From: Acidobacteriota bacterium
Lineage (GTDB): Bacteria; Acidobacteriota; Terriglobia; UBA7540
Direction of reading: 5' to 3'
DNA length: 5,489 nt
NCBI GenBank assembly: GCA_021789565.1
Contig: JAJYJL010000675.1
Location: forward strand, 1 to 5,489
The position numbers and the translations under genes were made by a program. The notes below the pieces were generated by a model. The model was not told where the DNA came from. It made no database searches and saw nothing but the letters and a program-made list of their open reading frames with translations. How positions within the stretch are numbered: position 1 is the stretch's first letter; each line of letters begins with the position of its first letter. Below are positions 1-5,489 of the stretch, in pieces.

Positions 1-2685
1 GTGAAAAACGACCACGCCGAGGCGGTCCTGCGCGAAGGAAAAACGAAGTTCCAGCGAATTCAGGAACAGCGCGTTGCCGCCAATCGGGAATCCGGTCTGG
101 GGATCGCGCGGCCCGGCCTGGTTGATGGAGAACCCGCGGTGTGAATCACTTCCGCCCATAAAAAAGCGCTCTGGCAAGGGAATATCATGCGTGAGAACGG
201 TCTGTTCTGTTCCGTCGGGCTCGGTGACGGTCACGGACATCAGGCCGCCGTAAGGGGATTCGACGGCAAACCGGGTGTCGCGAGCGAAGATTAGATAGGG
301 AGTCAGCCTGTAGTAAGTTGAGTTTTGGGCTGCAAAACGAAGGAAATTCGCCTGAGAGCCCAACCCGGACCAGGAAATCCCCGCGTCGGCTGAGGAGTAC
401 GATCCTCGCTTTGGATCGATAGGGTTGTCGCGTTGGTCGTTGATGTAGCCCAATGAAAACATGCCGATTTTAGCCGGGCGACTGGCTAGAGGAATCTGTT
501 CCGGAGAGATTCGATTAGAGAGGTCCAGGGCCTGCACATTACGAAAGGAGTATCGGGCAGAAAGAAGACTCCTTGGGCTCCACCGCTTTTCGACGACGAC
601 AAAAGCCTCCTTGCGTCTTGCGGTAAAGGTGAGCACGTTACTACTGGAGTCAATATTGGCGCTGAAGCGGACACTGATGTCACGGCGCTTGGGGAAATTG
701 GGAATATAGTAGTTGACGTCAGCCCCTTTATCGAGGGTTGAAAGCCTTCCGCGAAAACTCAGCATCTGGTTGCGCCCGCCGACGCCAATGCGCGAGACAT
801 CCAGAGAAACTCGCGGGCTGGCCTTCAACTGGCCCTGGGGTTCGTTGCTGCCCAGCCGTTGGACTTCGACACCACCGCCGTACCCGACCGTCCAGCGCGG
901 CGCCTCTTCCATGCTGACCAGAATCGCTTTTTCGGTCTCTTCGGTTTGCGGGTTCTGCGGAGCAATCTGCACCTGGTTGAAAAGTCCGAGGTCATAGAGC
1001 TTGCGCTGAGATTCCAGCAGGGCGCTCTCATTGACAGGCTGGTTGCGGCTGAATGTCAGTTCGCGCCGCACAATTCCATCGCGCGTGTGCTTGTTGCCCA
1101 GCAATACCACCCGCTCGATTTTTTCCTGGTTCCCGGGCGTCACCTGGTACTCCACGTTCATCAGGTGGTCCTGGTTTGCAGACGAACGGCTGGTGGCAAC
1201 CCTGGCATGAGAATAACCCCGGTTCCCAAAGTATCGAAGTATGGTGTCACGATCTTTCTGCTCGTTTTGCGGGGAATAGAATAGGCCCGGTTGATTCGCC
1301 AGCTGAGAAAGGAGGTTCTTCCGTTGTTCGTCGGTGACGCCTTGCAGAACAACCTTTCCCACCATCGTCCGCACGCCTTCCTGGATGTTGATCGTGACAA
1401 ACAGCCGGTTAGGCTGGTCCTGATAGTAGTAATTGAAGTTGGGTGTGATCCGGGCGTTCAAGTAGCCCTGCGCCTGGTAGACAGCTTTCAGGGAACTGAA
1501 GTCGCCGGCCAGCATCCGGGCGCTGTAGGCCGAGCTTTGAAACGGGAATTGGGCTGTATGGATTGTCATGACCGAAGAGAGGATGGAATCGGATATATGA
1601 TTGTTCCCTGCGAACTTGTACCCTGCAAAGCTGCCCTGCTGCCCGAGTTGCACCGTATATGTAACGCGCAGATGGGTGGGCTTCACGTGTTCGACCGGGC
1701 CCACCGTTACTTCGGCATGCAGATAACCTTTCTGCTGATAGTAGTCGGCAAGCGCTTCATTACCCCTTTCAAGCGAGGGTTGGTCAATTACGCCGTCCTG
1801 GTATAGGGGAAGAATGTTTCGGAGCTTGCTACGGGGTATGCTGGCGCCGCGCACGCGGACCTCGATCAACGGTCCGGCTTCGCACTCCACAAAAAGGCTT
1901 TCTGTGTTCGTTTTGGAATCGTGGACCCGTTTCTGAATGTTGGTGCTCGCCTGCAGATAGCCATTCTTCAGATAAAAGTTGTGAACTTTGTAAAGACCCT
2001 TTTCGATGTCGGCTGAGGTCAGCCGTTCCCCCGGGTGCCAGCCCGTCACAGACCGCAGCCGGTCTGGGGGGTAGACAGGATGACCGCTGAAAGTGACTCC
2101 GCTTAACCGCGCCTGGCTTCCAGGCGTAATTGTCAACAGGACGCTTGCTTCCTGGGTGGCCGGATTGCGCACAACACTGCTCTGGACTTTTGCCTGATAA
2201 AAAGCGTTGTCGCGAAGCACGCTGCTGATGTTCTCCGCTGCAGCGGCGAGTTCGTCCTGGTAGAGTGGTCGCCCCAGGGGCAGCCGGGCGGTCGCAATCA
2301 GAGTGCTGGCGTCAAGCGGCTTGGGTGTTCCACCCACCTGAACAACGCCGACAAAGTACCGGGCCTTTCCGGCGAACGTCAGGAGCACGCCGCCGGTTTC
2401 CGGCTCGGCATCGGCCCGAAGGCTGGCAAAGCGTCCTGTTGAATAGAGGTTCTTGAGGCTTTCATCTACTTTTGCGGGGTCAAGCGGCTGGCCGGTCTGC
2501 TGGACTATTTGTTTCTTGAATTGGTAGAGATAGAGCTGAGCATCGGTCTTGAGTTCAATGCGAACGACCGTCTGGCCCCACTCAGGAGGCCTTGCAAGCG
2601 CGGGTGTCGCACATCCTTGCCACGCAATGGCCGGCAAGAAAGCGATTTTACAAAAGTTCCCGATGCGCCGGAACCCTCGCAGCAA
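1..2685 (-). CDS. Omp85/BamA-family outer-membrane assembly protein with seven POTRA repeats, 3' end cut off by window edge
   Basis: This is an Omp85-superfamily protein; such proteins insert beta-barrel proteins into the outer membrane. My own translation gives 895 residues with no stop. Residues 1-32 look like a signal peptide: arginine-rich start, hydrophobic stretch, ALA before the likely cut. Seven POTRA-like repeats follow, at roughly 38-110, 111-191, 192-274, 275-350, 351-437, 438-520 and 521-597. Repeats 3-6 carry the GYxxA turn (GYLQA 242-246, GYLHA 320-324, GYLNA 407-411, GYSHA 490-494); repeats 1 and 7 carry LYxxGxF (80-86, 563-569). The barrel begins near 598 (VGYGGGVEVQ) and has the conserved loop-6 RGF at 850-852, preceded by RFFMGGSDSH. 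The barrel C-terminus, probably under 100 residues, lies outside the window. BamA normally has five POTRAs, so this may be the main BamA of its lineage or a paralogue; no symbol is assigned. The start is uncertain: TTG at 2685 gives the best signal peptide but has no clear ribosome-binding site. Confidence 0.93.
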   Translation of the reverse strand, partial: MLRGFRRIGNFCKIAFLPAIAWQGCATPALARPPEWGQTVVRIELKTDAQLYLYQFKKQIVQQTGQPLDPAKVDESLKNLYSTGRFASLRADAEPETGGVLLTFAGKARYFVGVVQVGGTPKPLDASTLIATARLPLGRPLYQDELAAAAENISSVLRDNAFYQAKVQSSVVRNPATQEASVLLTITPGSQARLSGVTFSGHPVYPPDRLRSVTGWHPGERLTSADIEKGLYKVHNFYLKNGYLQASTNIQKRVHDSKTNTESLFVECEAGPLIEVRVRGASIPRSKLRNILPLYQDGVIDQPSLERGNEALADYYQQKGYLHAEVTVGPVEHVKPTHLRVTYTVQLGQQGSFAGYKFAGNNHISDSILSSVMTIHTAQFPFQSSAYSARMLAGDFSSLKAVYQAQGYLNARITPNFNYYYQDQPNRLFVTINIQEGVRTMVGKVVLQGVTDEQRKNLLSQLANQPGLFYSPQNEQKDRDTILRYFGNRGYSHARVATSRSSANQDHLMNVEYQVTPGNQEKIERVVLLGNKHTRDGIVRRELTFSRNQPVNESALLESQRKLYDLGLFNQVQIAPQNPQTEETEKAILVSMEEAPRWTVGYGGGVEVQRLGSNEPQGQLKASPRVSLDVSRIGVGGRNQMLSFRGRLSTLDKGADVNYYIPNFPKRRDISVRFSANIDSSSNVLTFTARRKEAFVVVEKRWSPRSLLSARYSFRNVQALDLSNRISPEQIPLASRPAKIGMFSLGYINDQRDNPIDPKRGSYSSADAGISWSGLGSQANFLRFAAQNSTYYRLTPYLIFARDTRFAVESPYGGLMSVTVTEPDGTEQTVLTHDIPLPERFFMGGSDSHRGFSINQAGPRDPQTGFPIGGNALFLNSLELRFSFAQDRLGVVVFH

Positions 2686-2809
2686 CTTTGCAGCGCGTCG
2701 GCGAGCGGTGACCGCGCAGGGCGAACAGGAGCGAATGCCGGAAATTCTTATCCAAGAGATCGGTCTTGACTCCCGAATGGTTTTTCGTCCCCAATAACAA
2801 CCAAGTCTT

Positions 2810-2815
2810 ATTATA
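2810..2815 (-). promoter_or_regulatory. Candidate -10 hexamer (TATAAT) upstream of the Omp85 gene
   Basis: The minus strand reads a perfect TATAAT here, within an AT-rich patch (GTTATAATAAG) that stands out from GC-rich surroundings. Transcription would begin near 2803, leaving a leader of about 118 bases before the TTG start at 2685. No good TTGACA-like -35 box is seen 16-18 bases upstream, and there is no TG extension, so the site may be weak, may need an activator, or may be chance. Confidence 0.35.
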
Positions 2816-2843
2816 ACTTTCTTTTCTCGGGGGCACCGGGCAG

Positions 2844-2870
2844 CCGAGCCCCGCTCGGGATAGGCATCCC
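2844..2870 (-). repeat. Two overlapping short palindromes in the gap between PIG-L and Omp85 genes
   Basis: Reading the minus strand, GGGAT-GCCT-ATCCC (2870-2857) is followed by CCGAGC-GGG-GCTCGG (2858-2844). The two stems share two bases, so only one can form fully at a time. They lie about 75 bases after the PIG-L stop and about 30 bases before the TATAAT hexamer. No run of T follows on either strand, so this is not a standard intrinsic terminator. It may be an operator, an RNA hairpin that protects the upstream transcript, or an intergenic repeat. The rest of the gap (2686-2943) shows nothing else I can support. Confidence 0.35.
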
Positions 2871-2943
2871 GTTGCAGGAACAGGCTCTTTCCGGCCACCA
2901 TCCCATTGGTACTTAGAGGGTATATGGCCCGGGAGAGTTTGCT

Positions 2944-3729
2944 TTATTTCTGCCCGATCTTAGACTCGCGGACCAGCGGACCCAGCAGCTCCCTCAGCAG
3001 GTTGGTTGCCGGGAAGCCCTGGCCAAGATGCTGCCGGAATCCTTCGGCCCACCGAAAGCCTGCCCGCCTTCCTGCTTCATGCGCCATTTTCCGCATGGTC
3101 GTGACGGTTTCAGGGATCTCCTGCTGCGTCTTCAGCCAGGCTTGCTGACTATCGTGGCAGGCCAGCATCTCTTCTTTGAGTTTGAGTGTTCCGCTGATGT
3201 TGACAGACAGGCCGGACGCGATTCTGTTTCCCAGAATGTCGCGCCGCCCGAACGCGTCGGCATAGTAGAGGTGAGGAACGCCCTGGAGCGGTGGCGCGGG
3301 GCGCTTGGCGCCAGTTCTGAAATTGGGGGCCATGGCGCCGAAGCAGGCGCTTTGGCAGAGCTGGCTTACCGTTTCATGATCGGCCATGTAATCCACGGGC
3401 GAATGCGTCAGCACCAGCGCGGGACGCGTCTCACGGACCAGTTCCATTACCTTGTACAGGTGCCGCTGATCGTAAAAAACCAGGAGGTCCTTGCTCTTCA
3501 GGCAGTGGTAAGTGGCCCCGATCCGCGCGGCGGACTTTGCCGCCTCCTTCTGTCGGACCCCGGAAATTTTGGCGGCCGGGAGAGTTGTGCTGCCGCAATC
3601 TCCAGCTGTCAGTGTCGCCATGTGGATTTTGGCGCCGCGTGCAGCCAGGTGGGCCAGTGTGCCGGCGCAAAGGAATTCAGCATCGTCGGGGTGCGCGAAC
3701 AGAGCCAGCACGTTGATCGAATTGGGCAT
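2944..3729 (-). CDS. PIG-L/LmbE-family zinc-dependent deacetylase
   Basis: This is a 261-residue member of the PIG-L family (MshB, BshB, PIG-L type), whose known members remove the acetyl group from an N-acetylglucosamine moiety with a bound zinc ion. The hallmark AHPDDAE is at residues 12-18: His13 and Asp16 are the expected zinc ligands and Asp15 the expected general base. The second motif, HSPVDYMADH (109-118), supplies His118 as the third ligand. Length is normal for the family and the Rossmann-like beginning (NVLALFAHPDD) is intact. No signal peptide or membrane segment is seen, so a cytoplasmic location is likely. The ATG at 3729 is preferred because AAGGAG (3745-3740) lies ten bases ahead and the family's first strand begins right after it. 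An in-frame ATG at 3771 would add 14 residues, lacks a clear ribosome-binding site and lies in a hairpin loop. The substrate cannot be told from sequence; no thiol-biosynthesis partners are in view. Confidence 0.9.
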   Translation of the reverse strand: MPNSINVLALFAHPDDAEFLCAGTLAHLAARGAKIHMATLTAGDCGSTTLPAAKISGVRQKEAAKSAARIGATYHCLKSKDLLVFYDQRHLYKVMELVRETRPALVLTHSPVDYMADHETVSQLCQSACFGAMAPNFRTGAKRPAPPLQGVPHLYYADAFGRRDILGNRIASGLSVNISGTLKLKEEMLACHDSQQAWLKTQQEIPETVTTMRKMAHEAGRRAGFRWAEGFRQHLGQGFPATNLLRELLGPLVRESKIGQK

Positions 3730-3739
3730 CGGGTTGGGT

Positions 3740-3745
3740 CTCCTT
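3740..3745 (-). promoter_or_regulatory. Ribosome-binding site deciding the PIG-L start
   Basis: AAGGAG on the minus strand ends ten bases before the ATG at 3729. It supports this start over the in-frame ATG at 3771, which has only a weak purine stretch ahead of it. Confidence 0.7.
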
Positions 3746-3759
3746 TTGCCGCAAAGGCG

Positions 3760-3782
3760 GGCAGGCTTCATTTCTGCCTGCC
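3760..3782 (-). repeat. Inverted repeat (hairpin) between the DUF2911 and PIG-L genes
   Basis: GGCAGGC and GCCTGCC form a perfect 7-bp stem (3782-3776 with 3766-3760) around a 9-base loop. It begins about 30 bases after the DUF2911 stop and ends about 30 bases before the PIG-L start. No T-run follows, so it is not a clear intrinsic terminator. A role in transcript stability or partial attenuation between the two genes is an inference. A smaller CCGC/GCGG stem (3759-3748) lies directly downstream. Confidence 0.5.
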
Positions 3783-3811
3783 GTCAGGAAGTGACGAAGT
3801 TTCTTCTGCGA

Positions 3812-4327
3812 TTATTCTGCCACACTGAAGCTCGCTGCCAGGCGCGACGTGCCCCAGGCAACTTCAATGTCTCCCCGGCCTTCGTGGCCGGTGAGCTTGA
3901 TGATCATCTGCTCTACCGAAGGCTGCCCGTTCTCCACTCGCATGGGCGTCTCGGCAAGCTTTGCGCTGGCGTCAAAGGCGTCATAGGCTTTGCTGGAAAC
4001 CAGCAGGACCCATTTGCCGGGTTCAACCATCTGTGCTAACAGAATGTGTTTTCCTTTCGGCACTCGCGTGCTTCCAAACATCAGATCGCGATCGGACTCG
4101 ATGGTCGTGGGCGCGTTGGCTCCCAGCCGCCACGTCATACCGGGCGTGATCATGCTCAAGGGATCGCGTCCCTTCAGCATGGGTCGGCTGTAATCAATCG
4201 AGACGTGTGCGGAACCGATGGTTGCGCTGGCTGCCCCTCGGCTGCCTTGTGCAATCAGCAATGTTGCTCCCAGGCTGAATAAGGCAATGGCTGCAAGACT
4301 GAAACCGGTGCGTGTAAGGTGCTTCAT
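3812..4327 (-). CDS. Secreted DUF2911 protein of unknown function
   Basis: This 171-residue protein begins with a Sec-type signal peptide (residues 1 to about 27, MKHLTRTG followed by a hydrophobic run ending LLIAQG) and then consists almost entirely of one DUF2911 domain. Family-typical stretches are HVSIDYSRPMLKGRD (41-55), MTWRLGANAPTTIESD (64-79), the VPKGKHIL turn (89-96) and the C-terminal DIEVAWGTSRLAASF (153-167). DUF2911 proteins are known mainly from Bacteroidota and Acidobacteriota as predicted exported proteins; I know of no established biochemical role and none is claimed. The gene follows the TlpA-like gene after 61 bases on the same strand, and both products are probably exported. 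The ATG at 4327 is chosen because AAGGAGGG ends just ahead of it. An ATG at 4345 would put that ribosome-binding site inside the coding region. Confidence 0.88.
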   Translation of the reverse strand: MKHLTRTGFSLAAIALFSLGATLLIAQGSRGAASATIGSAHVSIDYSRPMLKGRDPLSMITPGMTWRLGANAPTTIESDRDLMFGSTRVPKGKHILLAQMVEPGKWVLLVSSKAYDAFDASAKLAETPMRVENGQPSVEQMIIKLTGHEGRGDIEVAWGTSRLAASFSVAE

Positions 4328-4334
4328 CGATGTA

Positions 4335-4342
4335 CCCTCCTT
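4335..4342 (-). promoter_or_regulatory. Strong ribosome-binding site of the DUF2911 gene
   Basis: AAGGAGGG on the minus strand, with the GGAGG core eight bases before the ATG at 4327, is close to ideal. It fixes the start at 4327 and suggests efficient translation. Confidence 0.8.
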
Positions 4343-4388
4343 CAATAGTGTTTTTAAGGTTCCCTGATGAAGACCCGTTGAAGATGGA

Positions 4389-5312
4389 TTATTGCATGCC
4401 GGATGATCCGGCGATGGCTTTCACGATGGCCTCGCGTAGCGTTGCCGCGCTGGTAAAGCCTACCCAATGGCCGGTTATCCTGCCTTGTCTGCTGATTAAG
4501 AAAAGCGTGGGAAAAATTGAAATGCCACCGTAGGCCAGGTTGCTTTCTTTGGTCCATTGAACGATAGGAAATGTGATGCCCTCTTTTTCAGCATAACGCT
4601 GGTGGGCCTCTTCGCTGATGCCAAGCCCGAGCAGTTCGTCAGCGTTGGCGCCTACGATTTCAAACCCTTTGGTCCTGAACTCGCGCTGAAGTTGTGCCAG
4701 CGCCGGGGCCTCTTTCATGCAAGGCGGGCAGCCGGTAAACCAGACATAAAGCAGTGCCACTTTTCCATCCAGCCCCGCGGAGCTGACACTTTTGCCTCCT
4801 GACCCCACCAGATCAAAGGCTGGAGCTGTTTTGCCTTCCCACCCGGCAAGTTCGTGGGCCGCACCCTGGGCAAAGCGGGCATCGTTGCGGATCATCTCCA
4901 CATCCACTTTGGTGATCTCCCCGGTCTTTGGGTCGCGGGTGATGAATTTCGGGACTCGCGGATCAGTTTCCATCACGCGGAGTAGCGTGTCGGCCTCTTG
5001 CGGGCTATCGAGCGAAAACTGCTCGGCAATGGTCTTCAGGCTGGGTGGAGCGGAAAATCGCTGCTGGTACTGCACCACGAACATCGGAATTCGGAAGAAA
5101 TCCTTGTAAAGCTTGTTCAGCGCCGCGTGGTCTTCCGGTGTTGTGAAGACTGTGTTGTAGAGGTCCGTGACCCGGACGGGCTGGCCGGCTTTGAGGTGGT
5201 CGCGGATATATTTCAGGATTTTCGCCTGCGCGCTGGACTGCGCGAGCAAACATTGAACACCCATGCCCAGCAGGGCCGCTGCAATCAGGATAGATCGAAT
5301 CGTTTTTCTCAA
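4389..5312 (-). CDS. Exported TlpA/ResA-type thioredoxin-fold protein with a long helical N-terminal domain
   Basis: This 307-residue protein has three parts. Residues 1-24 form a signal peptide (MRKTIRSILI, hydrophobic core, LLA before the likely cut). Residues 26-155 are mostly helical and match no domain I recognise; 91-137 (SLKTIAEQF to TGEITKVD) reads like a winged-helix-type fold. Residues 156-307 are a TlpA/ResA thioredoxin fold with the redox motif CPPC (195-198), the cis-proline segment IFPTLFLI (267-273) and the usual start GKTAPAFDLVG. Proteins of this type exchange disulfides in the cell envelope, for example reducing apocytochrome c. The usual Trp before the first active-site Cys is Gly here (WFTGCPPC). 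No membrane anchor follows the signal peptide, so a periplasmic protein is likely. The start is TTG at 5312, supported by GGAGG ten bases upstream. It overlaps the esterase stop by four bases. The physiological partner is unknown. Confidence 0.9.
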   Translation of the reverse strand: MRKTIRSILIAAALLGMGVQCLLAQSSAQAKILKYIRDHLKAGQPVRVTDLYNTVFTTPEDHAALNKLYKDFFRIPMFVVQYQQRFSAPPSLKTIAEQFSLDSPQEADTLLRVMETDPRVPKFITRDPKTGEITKVDVEMIRNDARFAQGAAHELAGWEGKTAPAFDLVGSGGKSVSSAGLDGKVALLYVWFTGCPPCMKEAPALAQLQREFRTKGFEIVGANADELLGLGISEEAHQRYAEKEGITFPIVQWTKESNLAYGGISIFPTLFLISRQGRITGHWVGFTSAATLREAIVKAIAGSSGMQ

Positions 5313-5489
5313 TGCGAGTCAGCCTCCGCTTTGACTGCTGTGCCTTGCTCAGCTTGCTTCAGCCAGTGCCACTCAAAGCTGAGAGAATATTTCATGTACT
5401 GGTCGAGAAATTCCCATCCGTGCCCGCCCGAACGCAGCGCGTAGGTGTGCGGGTAATTTTCCTTGTTGAGAATTTCGTCCAGGATGGCC
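5309..5489 (-). CDS. C-terminal end of an alpha/beta-hydrolase esterase (5' end beyond window)
   Basis: Only the last 59 residues are in the window, ending in TGA at 5311-5309. The stretch YALRSGGHGWEFLDQYMKYS (16-35 of the fragment) matches the C-terminal catalytic-histidine region of esterase D/FrmB-like and feruloyl- or tributyrin-esterase-type hydrolases, which have GGHxW followed by a helix. The His in GGHGW (fragment residue 23, codon 5422-5420) is the likely triad histidine; the nucleophile serine and acidic residue must lie outside the window. The tail after the last helix (KQAEQGTAVKAEADSH) is polar and probably flexible. The stop overlaps the TTG start of the thioredoxin-fold gene, so the two genes are probably in one operon. 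The substrate and cell location cannot be told from this fragment. Confidence 0.72.
   Translation of the reverse strand, partial: AILDEILNKENYPHTYALRSGGHGWEFLDQYMKYSLSFEWHWLKQAEQGTAVKAEADSH
5323..5327 (-). promoter_or_regulatory. Ribosome-binding site for the TTG start of the TlpA-like gene
   Basis: GGAGG on the minus strand lies ten bases before the TTG at 5312-5310 and is inside the coding end of the esterase gene. It supports the rare start codon. The TTGA overlap of start and stop points to translational coupling. Confidence 0.75.

Noticed and set aside
1291..1806. 171-residue plus-strand open frame inside the Omp85 gene
   Set aside because: The minus strand here encodes POTRA repeats 4-6 without a break; the plus-strand frame has no family resemblance or ribosome-binding site that would support it.
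2648..2836. 62-residue minus-strand open frame starting at 2836
   Set aside because: It overlaps the Omp85 signal-peptide region in another frame, has no recognisable domain, and starts upstream of the candidate -10 hexamer. A frameshifted Omp85 N-terminus was considered, but this frame does not give a better signal peptide.
2899..2901. ATG at 2901 as start of the Omp85 gene
   Set aside because: It would add 72 residues with no resemblance to a signal peptide, bury the real one inside the protein, and has no ribosome-binding site.
3028..3828. 266-residue plus-strand open frame opposite the PIG-L gene
   Set aside because: It lies antisense to a deacetylase gene with intact catalytic motifs, and its translation has no recognisable domain. 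It is a shadow of the GC-rich coding strand.
4328..4388. Possible promoter or terminator in the gap before the DUF2911 gene
   Set aside because: No pair of -35 and -10 boxes with sensible spacing and room before the ribosome-binding site, and no hairpin followed by T residues was found.
4399..4411. CCGGAT-G-ATCCGG palindrome
   Set aside because: It lies within the coding end of the thioredoxin-fold gene, is short, and has no T-run; chance in GC-rich sequence is enough to explain it.

Overview
All genes supported here lie on the minus strand. The window reads, in transcription order from high to low coordinates: the C-terminal end of an alpha/beta-hydrolase esterase (5489-5309, cut by the window edge), a secreted TlpA/ResA-type thioredoxin-fold protein (5312-4389), a secreted DUF2911 protein (4327-3812), a PIG-L/LmbE-family deacetylase (3729-2944), a 258-bp intergenic stretch with a -10-like hexamer and two palindromes, and a very large Omp85/BamA-type outer-membrane protein (2685-1) whose last barrel strands run off the left edge. 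No RNA gene, mobile element, CRISPR array or origin was seen.

The organism is a Gram-negative (diderm) bacterium: it has an Omp85 barrel protein and several Sec-type signal peptides. The moderately GC-rich coding, the DUF2911 protein and the TlpA protein with a long helical N-terminal region fit Acidobacteriota best, but this is a judgement from family resemblance and not a proof.

The first two genes overlap by four bases (TTGA, with a TTG start) and are almost certainly co-transcribed and translationally coupled. The DUF2911 and PIG-L genes follow in the same direction after gaps of 61 and 82 bases, each with a good Shine-Dalgarno site, so one transcript could cover all four. A hairpin-forming inverted repeat sits in the 82-base gap. 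The Omp85 gene is probably a separate unit, because a perfect TATAAT hexamer lies about 125 bases upstream of its likely start.

Three products act in or on the cell envelope (redox protein, DUF2911 protein, outer-membrane assembly protein). The deacetylase has no signal peptide and is probably cytoplasmic. I do not see a tightly defined new pathway. The most unusual items are the seven POTRA repeats of the Omp85 protein, its unclear start codon, and the uncharacterised N-terminal domain fused to the TlpA thioredoxin fold.
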